A stretch of 64,000 nucleotides of DNA, taken from Geosiphon pyriformis. Taxonomy: Eukaryota > Glomeromycota > Glomeromycetes > Archaeosporales > Geosiphonaceae. This document shows, piece after piece, positions 36,223-48,723 of the stretch. Where the stretch lies: assembly GCA_016748015.1 (NCBI GenBank), contig JAAOMT010000543.1:496001-560000 (forward strand). The letters are read 5' to 3'. Every line of letters begins with the position of its first letter. The stretch's first letter is position 1. The translations under genes and the position numbers were made by a program. The notes beneath the pieces are model-generated. The model did not search any database and was not told the DNA's origin. It worked only from the letters and a program-made list of their open reading frames with translations.

Positions 36223-38332
36223 AATAATAGCTAAAGATGGCATAAAAAAGTGTCACAACTAGTTGCAAGCTTTTTTTATCAATCACCCTTTTCCTCCGAA
36301 TTTGAATATCAGAAAGTTTTTGTTAGTCAAACATTTTATGTTTCTTTAGTTCAAAATACTTATTATAGAGAAAATTTAAATGTAACCAAATAACATATGA
36401 ATATTGTAAAAAATCGAATTTAAGCTCTTCGATTGAGTCCATAAAAGTTCTGACCATTAGATTTTAAGTAATCAACTTCGGGATTTCTCAATTAAATTTT
36501 TTTTTACACCTCAATTTTTGAAAGTTACTGTTCTTTGCCGATCATATTTTTTGGTCTACATTGCTTTGATGTGATGTTTTTACCATCACAATCAGCCCGT
36601 TTTTTTGTGCTTGTGAAACAGTTTGAACGAACATCACACGTTATTTTATATTGTGTACAACAAAAATCTTGATTAAATATTCTAAACTGGCTTTTTTTTA
36701 AGTGAAATGAATGAAAAATGTAGATCTAAATATGTTTCAAATAAAATTACCACCGACAAAAAATAAAATTTCTTTTTTAACAAAAAACAAAGTTTGAAAA
36801 GATTCTTAAAAATATCATTAATAAAAATCATTGTACATAATAATAATATTGTAAAATTGTTTGAATAAAACAAAAATTCAGTTAATTTTATCTTTATTTA
36901 TACTTAAAATAATATTTATTCAGTCATAAAAACGGTTATAAAAATAAAAATTAATCGATTATAAATAAAAATAAAAATAAATTATTTAAAGTTTTTATTA
37001 AAAATATGATTAACAAATAAAACAATATTGATCATAAATTAAATTAAGAAATTAATATTTGTTTAAAAAAAAATTTCTTGCTATCTAAAAACTTTGAAAT
37101 TTTAACTTAATTAATAAAATTTTTTAAACAACTAAATCCCTATGCAACATCAGATAGCTCCAAACTAGTTCAAACATTTTGGATTCGGCTACTCTAGCAT
37201 CCCCAAAGATAGTCAATAAATCAGTATACCATTCTCGAACAGCTGGGAATATATTATGTAATGATTTCATAGCATATATGCGCAACCCAGCAAAAAAATC
37301 AATTATTATCAATGCTTGAAAGATTCAATAATTTTATATTATATTAATTATATATATATTTATTAAACTTAAAACAAATTTACCCAATAATAAGTTCTAA
37401 TAATTGGTTTACAATTATTTTAATATAAAAAACTATAATTTTTAAAAAAGGTTTTTGTTAACATACACTTATTTCGATTCAATCTATTTGAAACCAATTT
37501 TTTTAAATCATATAAATTATTTTAAAAGCAAAACATAATCATTAAAACAAAAAGAAAAAAGAATTAAAAACTTTCAAAACTGTTAAATGTTATTATTGAA
37601 TAAAATAAAAAGTCAAATTTTGTTTTTATGTTTAATAATACCAAAGCAAATTGGGATAAAAGAAAATTTTAAATTTAGTTCAAAATAAAGTAAAATTCAT
37701 GTTTAAATTATGTGAAAATTATTTTGGTAAACTTATCAATTGTTAATAATCAACTTTTTTTTTAACAATAAAACAAAATATTTTTCAATATTAACACACA
37801 TTATAATATTTAACAAATCTATTTCAAATCAATCAATTTCAATAAAATTTAAATGAATCATATATTTATAAAAGGATTCAATATAATAATTAAATTTTTT
37901 TTTAATTAAAATTTTCAAATTTGAATTATTGTAATTTTTAAACAATAATAATTGTGATTAATATATTTACATTCAAAGTAAATTTTTTGGTGCTTGCTTT
38001 GCTATATATTATGCTTTTTGAATAAAAATAAATTGAAAAATATTAATTACAACAACAAGTATAATATAAATTTATTTTGAAAAATAATTATTTTTTTAAT
38101 GTGTTGGTTTCTTTATTAAAAACCCCATTTAATCATAAAAAATTATTTTACACATGATTCATGCATTGGGCAGATCATCCAAGTGTAGAATTTGGATCGG
38201 CTTGAAGAATTTTTTTGCATGCCAAGATGGAATTATTACATCTTTTCTTTTCGACTTTAAAAGTAAAAAGACTCATTAACTTAAATCACCTGTCAAAAAC
38301 TTGGGTTTTTTACCATAAGCAATTTTATAATC
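36223..38332. other. AT-rich intergenic DNA with one gene fragment
   Basis: Mostly extremely AT-rich DNA. The only coding-like segment is the minus-strand fragment at 37124-37312, listed separately. Confidence 0.6.
37124..37312 (-). pseudogene. Isolated C-terminal gene fragment, unknown protein
   Basis: About 62 codons end in a stop and contain LRIYAMKSLHNIFPAVREWY and FGDARVAESKMFELVWSYL. Composition is clearly more coding-like than the AT-rich DNA on both sides, and there is no plausible upstream exon or start. The pattern recalls the C-terminal end of fungal DUF3431-like proteins, but I cannot confirm that. It is best read as a gene relic. Confidence 0.4.
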
Positions 38333-39337
38333 ATGTCCAATTCCAATACTATCGCTATCTTATTAAATAACAATTCTACCTCTACCCCAATTTCATCACC
38401 AATTCTCCACTGCTACTGCAACAAGCCAGCTGTCCGACGCTGGGTTTCAAAACAAAATAAGAACCATGGTCGTTCATTTTTTGGTTGTCGTCGATTTATT
38501 AGTTCTACAATTGCGGAAGGATTAGGCTGTGGATTCTTTTGCTGGGCCGAGGATGGCAGCAGCAACAACGATGATTGTAATAACAAGATCTCCAAAAATA
38601 GTGACATGTTACCAGATGGCGACCACCCAGGAATTTCTGGAACCAATAGATTTCAATTTTTTCGAGATTTGTCAAGTAATTTGGCCTCTATGAAGTTAAA
38701 TGAACACCCCTTTAGCATCAATTTTACAACTAATGCTAAAGAAAAAAATGACAATGGGAAGCGCTCTGCGCAACATTTTAATGTGGAAACTACTCCTAAA
38801 GTCCAACCCAACTTTAGGTCTTCAGGTTCTCAAAAAAACATTATATCAATTCAAGATTTTGATGAGGATGATGTCGAAAGCTCATCAGAAAACATTTCTT
38901 TAAACCATCTATTGTCTTCTCTCTTCACAACTTCCACTACCAATCGTCATCTTAATACTCCTAAATCCAAACGTCCTTGTCTTAAGGTGGATTCCAAATC
39001 TCCAACTACAATGTCACCTATCTCGCTATCATTATCACCACCACCATCAGACTCTGATTCTTTACTTATTCCAATCCCTTGTTTTTCCGACGATGAGCTG
39101 CTCGAAATAGTGGAAAACCATATAGTTCGACAGAATCGTCTAATCAAAGCAAATGAACGGTCAAAAGACTGTTGTATTGCTGGGCTAGTTCGAGCTCAAG
39201 AGGAATTCGAACGCATAAAAACAGAAATAGAATCTAAAAGGGGTGAGTTAAATATGGCTCACCAAGAAAAACAGTTGTTGGAGTGGGAGTTGGCTGCGGT
39301 CAAGAGAGAAATCAGATCTTACAAGAGAAAGAACTAA
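38333..39337 (+). CDS. GRF-type zinc-finger protein with C-terminal coiled coil
   Basis: Single exon of 334 residues. A GRF zinc finger lies at residues 27-73: CYC (27-29), then NHGRSFFGC with Cys52, then CGFFCWAED with Cys66 and Trp71. GRF fingers bind single-stranded DNA or RNA and are found in topoisomerase III, APE2 and NEIL3, and as stand-alone proteins in fungi and transposable-element neighbourhoods. The middle 170 residues are Ser/Thr/Asn-rich and disordered-looking. Residues about 240-330 (DDELLEIVENHIVRQNRLIK and EEFERIKTEIESKRGEL) form a charged coiled coil. Without another enzymatic domain this is probably a nucleic-acid-binding adaptor. The start ATG gives a short Ser/Asn leader before the finger. 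Confidence 0.8.
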   Translation: MSNSNTIAILLNNNSTSTPISSPILHCYCNKPAVRRWVSKQNKNHGRSFFGCRRFISSTIAEGLGCGFFCWAEDGSSNNDDCNNKISKNSDMLPDGDHPGISGTNRFQFFRDLSSNLASMKLNEHPFSINFTTNAKEKNDNGKRSAQHFNVETTPKVQPNFRSSGSQKNIISIQDFDEDDVESSSENISLNHLLSSLFTTSTTNRHLNTPKSKRPCLKVDSKSPTTMSPISLSLSPPPSDSDSLLIPIPCFSDDELLEIVENHIVRQNRLIKANERSKDCCIAGLVRAQEEFERIKTEIESKRGELNMAHQEKQLLEWELAAVKREIRSYKRKN

Positions 39338-40899
39338 GTACAATCATGGTCGATTGGGTTTTGGCCATGTTTTAAAATTTTTCGTTTGGATTAACTTCCA
39401 AGTATACATATATAAAAAATTGCAATGGTTTTATCAGGTTTTGCTTTGTTGGACTTATTTCAAAACCCAAAAGGAGCCAGTTTTATTATTTCTTTTCTTT
39501 TTTCAGTTATAGTTAATTAGGACACTGATTTTTCTCAAAAGAATGTATAAATTATTTGTCTTGGTTGTAATTGCATATGTGCAATAAATTTAACGATATT
39601 TTATGATATCTTATAATTCCATTAAGCGGCTTTTTTTTCACATTCAAATAGCCCGGGTTTCAATAAAAACGATTCTCGTCAAATGATTTAGGTAATACTG
39701 ATTAAATTTTAAATTAATTTGTGTTACTTATACGTTATATGTTAAATGGGCACGCAGCGACAGTGAACATGTGACCTCACAGAACAAATGTCTAGACCTC
39801 ACATTAGCACGTTCTTCAACTTCACCCCGAAATTTCCTTTCCCTTCAGGTCTCGTCGCGCTGTTTTGTTAATCACCACCGCTGTCAAGGCCAGTATAGTT
39901 TTTCTCGTCTCATGTTACCAGCCGCGCCCAGCTCTACTGGCGTACAGCCATTATTTCTTGCGTTAGATGTTTGGGCCTGATCTCCTGGGCAGTCATGTTA
40001 AAGGCCTGTAATCTCCTGCATGCCAGTGCTGCGTTGTGTATACCTACTGGCATATGGCCATTGCTTCCAGTGTCAGATGCTTGGAGGCAGTCTTCAGGAA
40101 CATCTTTGAGCATGTATGCGTGGCCTATAACATCTTCAATGCTGTTCTCCAATATAATCGTGCACACCTTCACTTTGTGATTTTGTTTTGCATAGGAACA
40201 TATTCATATTATCTAGATACTCAAGATAATCGTGCAAGAATACATTGATAAAACAAAATATTCAGAGTGATCATCCTTTCAATTCTAAACTAATTAATTT
40301 AAAGATTTTCCCTGGGTTCTTTTTTGCAGTAGCCAATGTAGATTGTTCATATCTCCCAGTTTCATCAGCCATCAACTAGCATCCCCATTCTTTAATGTCA
40401 CGATTAACCACCTTCAGAATATTAAACTGTCATCATCAAAATGCATCGAAATTTCTCGTTTTCTATATAATATCTTACATAATGAAGTTACATGTATGAA
40501 ATTGGCTATAGTACATCTTAAAAGGAAAAAAAATTAAAAAAGTTAGTATGTGAAATGTGTGGGTACGATTATGTGTTCAAATTAGGGAATAAGAGAGAAC
40601 AAAAGGAATCGATCCCATGGAATTCAATCTTGAGATACGAAGATATATAATATGCAGAATTAAGACATAAAGGAATGATATGATCCAGGGGGAACTCTAA
40701 ATAAACCCCAAAACCATATCGTCAACAAAATGGCAAAATGAACAAAGGATCTCTAGTTTGCGAGGGAAATCGAAAGAATAAAGAAATCACACCAATGTCT
40801 TTGTCATTAAGAGAAATTTGTCATCAAAGGAATTAACATCCAATTTTGAGAATTTAACGAATAAGTTAGAAAACGAACATCCGCAACGTGTGGCATCGT
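39338..40899. other. Intergenic region with a GC-richer degenerate island
   Basis: The 3' flanks of the GRF gene (+) and ATG16 (-). From 39760 to 40180 the GC content rises and a diverged 110-bp direct duplication is visible (see separate entry). The rest is non-coding. Confidence 0.5.
39790..40175 (-). pseudogene. Degenerate, internally duplicated coding relic (possibly ankyrin repeats)
   Basis: On the minus strand, NGCTPVELGAAGN and, 110 bp away, NGHMPVGIHNAALA recall the GxTPLHxAAxxG core of ankyrin repeats. The two DNA copies share a segment around CTGGCRTAYRGCCATT with many C/T differences. Stops interrupt the frame and 110 is not a multiple of three, so it is not a working gene. The ankyrin reading is tentative; a transposon relic is an alternative. 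Confidence 0.3.
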
Positions 40900-43800
40900 T
40901 CACCTCAAGCTGCTGGCCCAGATGCAGACAGTTCGATCTTTATCAGCGCTGAATACTTGGCCACCTTGTGGATTCCAACATACTCCGCAAATGGGTGCAC
41001 TATATAATCAGGCTTATTTGTTAGGTGAAGCATCGAAACGAGAACTTTACCTGAAAAGGGACTTACCTATGTTCTTTTAAAGTTTTCTCTAGTCGAGATT
41101 TATAAATATTCCAATAATATATTGTTCCATCTATGAGGAGATGGAAAAATTAGATAATCGAGTGAAATAAGAATCTATTAGTATTGCAAAACAATTTCAA
41201 AATCATTACCGAGTGAACCAGCGGCAGCATAACGCCCATCGGGACTAAAAACAAGGTAACACTTAAATAAGTTTGATTCATTTGATCAAAAATCTAATTT
41301 AATATTCATTCACGAACCTGAAACACGCTCTGGACCAATTTGTCCCGTTTGTATACCCATCAGCACTACAGGAAAAAACATTCAAGCAGAAAACACGTTT
41401 AACAAGTTTTTCCTCTTGGAAGAAGAAAGCAACCGAAACTTACTGCAATGTCTGTACGACTTCGTATGTTTTTAAATCGATTAATTTGAGAGTATTATCT
41501 CGAGAATTGGTCATCACTTTTGAACCGTCTAATTGTATACAATTTTAGGCTCAATGAGAATTTATAAAGATCATAGGAGGAATTAATAATAAATTACGTG
41601 GTTACCTGGCGATACGGATACAGATGTAATTTGACCTAAATGAATACCGTTCAATTCTTTGATATTATTTCCAGATCTTACATCCCAAAATCGTAAATTA
41701 TTATCGAGATGACCACTGGCTAGAGTTGATCTATAAAGACGTAGTTGAGATTTTATATCAAGATCGCAAATCTTGAGAAGTCCTTATAAAATTAGCAGAA
41801 GTTGCGGAACTTACCCAGATTCATCTATTAAAACTACATCATTACAGCTTGAAATACAGAATATTGTCTTTACACCTGTAAAGAATTGATTCGCGTTCAG
41901 TGATATTAATGTCGAATGCTTTCAGAACAATAAATACTTGCAATATCCTTTGTTCAAATCCCAAACTTTTATTGTTCGGTCATGACTGCCAGTTATCTTT
42001 AAAAATCAGATTCATTAATAACAGAAGCTTTTTCGACCAAAAAAATTCTCGTTGCAACTAATTAGAAAGATTTTCCTACCACTTTGGTTGAATCACCATT
42101 GAATCTGGCAGAATACACCTTGCCAATATGTCCTGTTAAGGTGTGCTAATTAAAGGATTGATTGGCATAATTTTGTTGGAGAAAAATCAGATAAGCGATA
42201 AAAGAGGAAAATAACTCACCCATATCCGACCGCTCTTCAAATCCCATAATCTAGTAGTAAAATCATTCGATGCACCGACAATTTTATCATTCGAACTATT
42301 AAAGGACACGTGCATCAAAGATAGTGTTGAGCCAGAAAGAGTCTGCTTCAGATTTCCTGGCGTCAGGTGTGGATGATAATGAAATTAATAATATTTAAAA
42401 TATTTCTTTGAGTCAAAGATTAGAAATCACCAAACTAACCTGTTCTAGCATCAAACAATTTTATTGTCTTATCGCTGCTGCCAGTCGCAAACAAATTCCC
42501 ATCTGATGAACAGTTGATGGTATGTATATCGCCATCGTGTACAGTCTAAACATGCAATTGAATAAAGGTAGTTTTTTTTATTAAAATTTTTTTTCTCTGC
42601 AAATACTTCTCTTGGTATGGTGGATGTAACAGAGAAAGCTAATAGCAAAAGTAATGATCTGATAACCTACAAATTTTTTGAAAGCGGTCATTGGTATTGT
42701 GACTGGGCCAATAGTTCTGCCACGCGATCTATTTAAAACTGGTCGTTAAACATTATCAAAGTAATGTGCTCAAGCGTGTCATGATATCAATAAATCAGAA
42801 TTATGATCCCTTTCCCCATAATAGTAATGGTATCCGGATGACATGCCTTATATTATTAATTCCTGGGTCTGTCTGTGTAGGTGATGGCTCTTTTTCGACG
42901 ATAACAACGCCCGATGTAGATTCAAGCGCTTTGGCATGAAGATCTACCGCGCTAGATGCAGGAATTATTGAAATTTTATTATCTCGAATAATTTGAAGAA
43001 ATAATCTAACAGGGCAATTGTACTAGAGATCTGATATCGACCTTTCATAAAATTGATTTGCTGTATTCATTTTTTCCGCTTCATCGTTCATCTTTCTAAG
43101 CCACCGCTGCAGTAATTGACCATTTTCTTTTTCAAGATCTTTAAATCTTTCCTCGGTTTTCACCAACTCTAACTGAAGTGTGGCTAGTTCATCTTGCAAA
43201 ACCTTCAAAAATATTCTTATCAATCAATTGCAATGTCCTGAAATAAAGCTATGAACAAAATTGATTATGCAATTTTATTTTATATACCTGAATCGTTACA
43301 TCTTTCTCTCCAATAAGTTGGGTTTGATAATCAACTTTACTATTCAAAGAGGTATTTACCTCAGTCAACTTCTGGATTCTATTATATACAGATGAGTGAG
43401 CTAGGTATCCGTCTCTTTTGATCCTTTCTTAGCCATCTAAAGACAAAAAATATTGTCGTACTCTTCGTTATGTTTCTTGTGTGTGTCGTCCGCCTTTTTC
43501 AACTCATCAGTCAAGTCAAGTACACGTTGCGCGTTCACTGCTGATTTTTTCCATAATTCGGTGCACTCTTGTTTCAAAGCGGCAATTTGTTGTTCTAATT
43601 CGGCGGTGCGCTTTTGATTCAAAGGGCTCCTAAAGTTTCAAAATATTTATAAGAAATGAATTTATCAAAGTAAAGAAATTGTCCAAATTAATCTTACCCT
43701 TGTTCTCTTAGCACAGCCACCTCTTGTAATAATTCGCCATGATCTTTCTTTACGGCTTTCGTTGTGGTTTCTAATTCGGCATTATGATCAGCAAATTTGC

Positions 43801-44272
43801 CCAACTTTTTAACGAGTGAATTATCTATAAATTAATGTGAAGTTGAATTAGACTAAAACTCATTAAGTTTGTAAATTCTTTTTATAGTGCTTAATTGATT
43901 TTAATGGGGCAATTAAACGCCGCGGATCTAAAATGCCCACCAAACTTTGCTCTCTCTTAAAGAACGTAGTGGTAGCTACCATTAGATTCTACTTAAAGCG
44001 TGTTTGCGGTGATTTTTTTTGATGTACAATCAAGTAGTCAAGCCTTAAAACACCGACGCTCTCAAGTCATCCATCAAATGGCCCAGGCCAATTTCAAAAA
44101 CACGGAAAAGCAACTTACAAGACTCCACAAAGTCTGTAAACGCCTTTTCACGTCGGTCTCGCATTAACAACTTTATGAGCAGATCATGCTGCCAATTTCC
44201 ATTATGACTGGCTGCAACACTTGTACTTGATTTGTTGATAGCCAGAGAAGAATAAGGTGCAAGCGTCGCCAT
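40900..44272 (-). CDS. ATG16: Autophagy protein ATG16, ATG16L1-type with WD40 propeller
   Basis: Eighteen exons: 44272-44119, 43824-43698, 43629-43462, 43378-43288, 43202-43042, 43005-42847, 42728-42671, 42545-42440, 42356-42220, 42145-42080, 41996-41942, 41875-41815, 41730-41606, 41528-41444, 41365-41318, 41244-41210, 41130-41067, 40999-40900; 599 residues. The ATG5-binding helix is at residues 27-59 (NWQHDLLIKLLMRDRREKAF, then YNSLVKKL). A coiled coil covers about 60-245. A linker leads to a WD40 propeller (about 300-597) with GSSDKTIKLFD, ASNDFTTRLWD, GSHDRTIKVWD and SADKDRTVCIW. ATG12-ATG5-ATG16 is the E3-like complex that directs ATG8 lipidation. Yeast Atg16 is about 150 residues without a propeller; length and layout here match animal ATG16L1. 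Introns 6 and 11 fit only as GC-AG. The gene is divergent from the carbonyl reductase gene. Confidence 0.93.
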
Positions 44273-45533
44273 ATAGAATAAATCAAGAACTGTCTTAAAA
44301 GGGGGTATCGGAAAGAAGTGTATTTCGCGGTTTCCAATACGCAGACCCAAGGCGGTGGATGATAGGTACAGTGCAAGTCATCCCTGATTGGTCGATCAAA
44401 ATGAATCCCGAAATAGTAGTCACAAGGCTTGCATGTATTGATAAGAAAAATTGATGGCTGATTTTTATAATTAATTACAAATATATAGAAATTGTATTAA
44501 CATTATTTAAGTTAAAGCAAAAAACGTTAGGAAAAACCACGAACTAAAAATTTTATTTTTTAAGATAAATTTATTGAGTTTTAGTTATTTTGCTCAAAAA
44601 TATCAATTATTTGTGATATTTTTTGTTTGTTTGTATATAGCTGAATTGAATTTTATTTATAACGTAATCAGAATTTTGAATTAACGAAATATTTTTAAAT
44701 CAAAATTTGGTTATGGTTACATATGGTTTTTTTTAGTTTTTAAACTTTATTTTATTTTATTTTATTTAAAATTTATTATTTATTTGTAAAAATATCCTAA
44801 TGAAAATTTTTTCAATTCATAAAATATTCCAATAGAGTTATTTCGTTTGTTTTTATTAATCAAATAAAAAACAAAAACTAATTAAAAAAAATATTTAGAT
44901 AATGTTAACATTTGGATTTATTGAATAAATATCAGTGAATAAATGTTATTAATAGCATTTTAACTTTTTATTTTAGTTTATGAAACTCAATTTAAATTAA
45001 GAAAAATTAAGAAAAATTTTTCATAAACGTCAAATAATAACTGCTTAATTTTTACTTTAACTATCATGAATATTCATAGGTTTCTTAATTTGAGATTTAG
45101 AATGTACTGAAACTCCATTTGTTAGTATCTGTAAAGTTTGAAAATTTTCAGTCTTGATGATTAAATGAAATCAAAATTTTTTTTTTTAGAAATTTCTTTG
45201 TTCGTTGCATGATTGCGCTTGCTTCTAATCAATTTAAACTTATCAACAGAAAGAAAATGGGACAATATATTTGATATGATAGGTTCTTAAGAACGCCTAT
45301 CTACTAAATTGTGCCGATTAAAACCGCGTTTATTTTTCAATGACAAATTTTCAATTATAAATTGGAATTTTCGAGAACTATCTGATAGATGATTAATAAA
45401 TTTTTGAAGCACTACGTTTAAAAAACGTCATATTCATTTATGTAACACACATAATTAAGAAAAAAGTATAAATCTCGAACCAGAATCTTTTTTATTTCAA
45501 AAAATTCGACATTTAATCTTTTTAATTCTTAAA
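44273..45533. other. Divergent intergenic region between ATG16 and carbonyl reductase
   Basis: About 1.26 kb of AT-rich DNA holding the 5' flanks of both genes. No repeat or RNA gene is evident. Confidence 0.6.
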
Positions 45534-46964
45534 ATGACTAGTCAAGCAAAAGTCGCAATCGTTACAGGCGCGGTAAGAAATCAATAGAATCCACTTATTG
45601 ATCCGATCACTCTGAATTGAATAATCTAAATTTATAGAATAAAGGAATTGGTTACGCGATCGTGCGGAATCTAGCCCTATCCTACGTTTCTCTTCACCGT
45701 CCCGAGCCTCTTGTAATTTACCTCGGATCACGTAACCCAAACCTTGGCGAATCATCTGTCTCGCAGTTACAAAAAGAATTCGAGGGACGTCAAGTGTTGA
45801 CAAGTGATAATGGAAATGTGGAAATCAAATTCTTGAAGATTGACTTGACAAATAAAGATACGATTAATGAGGCTGCTGAGAGGGTGAAAAATGAATATGG
45901 GGGTAAGTGGATTAAAGAAAATCTTGGAAAGGGTGAGAAAAGAGCGAATGACTGCGAATATTTCTGTTTTTGACAATTTTTACCATTTACTACACAAAAT
46001 ATCTTGAATTTTACTTTAAATAGGCGTTGATATTCTAATTAATAATGCTGGGATGGGTAAGTTTCAAAACTCTCAAAAAAACCGAAATTTACGCATAAAA
46101 AACCTCATTATAAGATTATATATTCTTCAGCATACAGAGGCTCGGCTTTCGACACCAACGTCGTTAAAACGACGTTGGCCACTAATTTCTACGGTACATT
46201 GGATGTAATCAATAAATTCACACCTTTGCTACGCCCTAACGCGCGTATTGTCAACGTCTCAAGTCTCGCTGGCCAGTTGCGAATATTGAGTCCAGAACTG
46301 GCGCAAAAGTTCTCGGATCCAAATTTGGACGTTGATGGGTTAATTAAATTGTTACAACAGTTTCAGGTTGTTCAGGAATTTAAAATTTTATACATAAAAT
46401 GTTTCAAATTTTTTGAACTTTTTGAACAATTGTGACGTTTCATTTGAAATTTTTAGTATGCTGTGGATCACGGGACTTGGACTCAGGAAGGGTGGCCTAC
46501 ACAAGGTTGTAATTTAAATTTTCTCGCATTTTTTTTTCTATTTATTAATCTCTTCAAACATCAATTTTTAGCTTATGGCGTTTCAAAAATTGGAGTCACC
46601 GGACTGTCGCGTATTCTCGCTCGTCGTTTTGCTAGCGAAGGCAAAAATATTTTAGTAAATGCGTGTTGTCCTGGATGGGTATGGTTTTAAATGGTTCCAT
46701 TTTATTCATTAAATGTAATTACAGACTTTGATTTTCTTCAAATTCTAGGTGAGAACTGACATGACGAACCCCAATGCTCCTTTAAGTCCGGGTATGTTAA
46801 ATATAATTTTTATTGTCTGAAGATGAAGCCTAATTAAAATTCTGGTTTGTTGTACCACAGATCAAGGTGCAGAGACACCTGTATTTCTCGCTTTAGACGA
46901 AAAGATTGTTCCATCATCACCAAATGGGGAGCTCTGGAGCTTGTTAAAGATTCATAAATGGTAA
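45534..46964 (+). CDS. NADPH-dependent carbonyl reductase (CBR1-type SDR)
   Basis: Eight exons: 45534-45572, 45638-45902, 46024-46056, 46131-46366, 46457-46505, 46572-46678, 46749-46791, 46861-46964; 291 residues. Motifs in order: AIVTGANKGIGYAI (TGxxxGIG), DLTN, INNAG (107-111), NVSS (Ser156/157), YGVSK (Tyr209, Lys213) and CCPGWVRTDMTNP. It ends in KIHKW, like other carbonyl reductases that end in a Trp. All catalytic residues are present, unlike the SDR at 4398-5597. The enzyme would reduce aldehydes, ketones or quinones with NADPH in the cytosol. The insertion between Ser and Tyr (LSPELAQKFSDPNLDVDGL) is characteristic of the CBR1 group. A possible donor overlaps the stop region (GTAAAG after TG), but the unspliced ending fits the family better. 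Confidence 0.94.
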
Positions 46965-48723
46965 AGAAGGGTCGAAAATTCAAAGAAGGAATCAATTTAA
47001 TTTAAAAATTTTAGGAAGTTGTATCGTGTACAAATATATTCTGACTATTATTACTTAACATATGAATAATAAAGGCAAAACTTTCAAGTAATAATTTGAT
47101 TTTTTCAAATTTTGACTAGACAGTACTGACCATTCAAGATTCGGCTTTGTTTAAGAATAAAGGTGTTATATTTCTCATTACTAATTTAAGTCACAAAAAA
47201 TATTTGTAATTATAATTGTTTTTTAAATTAAATTATTTTTTAAATGATAATTTTTTTAATCAAATTAATTGATTTTTATTTAAAATTCAAATTGTTAAAA
47301 CTTCTAATTTTAATAATTGATTTTAAGCATCATTAAAATATATTTATGAAAAAACTTATTTATATACAAAATAAAAAATATTATATTTTTAAATTTTAAT
47401 TTTAATTTACCTTGTAGTTTTAATATATACATATTTTATTAATTTATTATATATAATCTTTATTTATTTTTTTAAAAACAATTATTTGTTATAATTAATT
47501 ACTTTTTTAGTTAATTAACATTATATTTTTTTATTTATATTATAAATTGAAATTTTTTAACATTAATTTTATATTAAATTATACTTTACCAATAGTTAAA
47601 TATATATTGCTATTTTTATTTGCAATTTGATTATAAATTCACATTTGTAATAAATTTTAAATTTTAAATGGCTTATTTACTACTTTTCATTTATATTTTT
47701 ATATTATTTTTTGAATTTACAGAAATTGTGTAATAAACAGAAAAGAAATAATACAACTTTGCTTCAAGATTTTGTTTTTACCAAATTTTGCAAATATTTT
47801 TGCTTAACATTAATTATTTGTAATAATAAATTATTTTTTAAAAAACGAAAATTAGCAATTTTTAATGTTTTTTATTTATTTTATAAAGTTATTAAAGATT
47901 ATTATAATCTATAATTTTTTTAAATGATATTGATTTCATAATATTTAATATTTTTTAATATTTTTTATGAATAAATTATTTTGTTAAAATAGTTTAGTTT
48001 ATTGCATTAAATTTATTGAAATATTGTTTTTTGTTGTATTTTGTAATTTGAAAAACATATTAATTTTTTAGTAAATAGATAATGAATTTAGAATTAAAAC
48101 TTATTTGTTACATAATTGTAATTAAATAATAATAATAATAAGTATTATTTAGTTACAACTAATTGAAAAGCAAATTTTTAATTATAATAATTAAGTAAAA
48201 ACTTATTTAAATTATTTGAATATCAAGTGAAAAGGGTATTTTGGCGAAGAGGTTTTGTGATAAAACAGTATAAAAAATGCCATTTGTTCAATTGAGGAAA
48301 TGTTTACTTTTCACGCGTCTTATTCTCGCACGCGAATTTATTTTGCTAACTTTGCCACAATACCCCTTTTTACCTTAATTATAAAAATAGAACAAATTTA
48401 TGAAATAACTCGTCAAATTTGATACTAATCTTTATCAGTAATCAATTTAAATGGTATTCATAATTAAAATCTTTGAAATAGCATAAAACAAGAAAGCATG
48501 ACATTTATTTTACCAAGTTAATGAAAACAAATTCCAAGCTTTTCGATTAATCATTTGACTGTTGCAAAAGAAATTGGTATTTATATGAATATGCAGATTT
48601 TTTAAACCAATGAGTAACAAAGAATAGCATAATAATGTAAAATTTCTCTAATGTTAGAAATATGCAAGGACTCTAAATGAAAATAAATTGCGTGTATATA
48701 GCCACTATCATAATCTGTTGAGA
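46965..48723. other. AT-rich convergent intergenic region
   Basis: From about 47160 to 48220 the sequence is almost free of G and C. No gene, RNA or complex repeat is seen between the 3' ends of the carbonyl reductase (+) and COP1 (-). Confidence 0.7.

Noticed and set aside
46960-47060. Possible extra last exon of the carbonyl reductase (donor GTAAAG, acceptor at about 47013)
   Set aside because: The unspliced ending in KIHKW matches the family's Trp-terminal end, while the spliced alternative adds an unconserved tail.
47711-47914. 67-codon plus-strand frame in the AT-rich block
   Set aside because: Composition is Phe/Lys/Asn/Leu typical of random AT-rich DNA.
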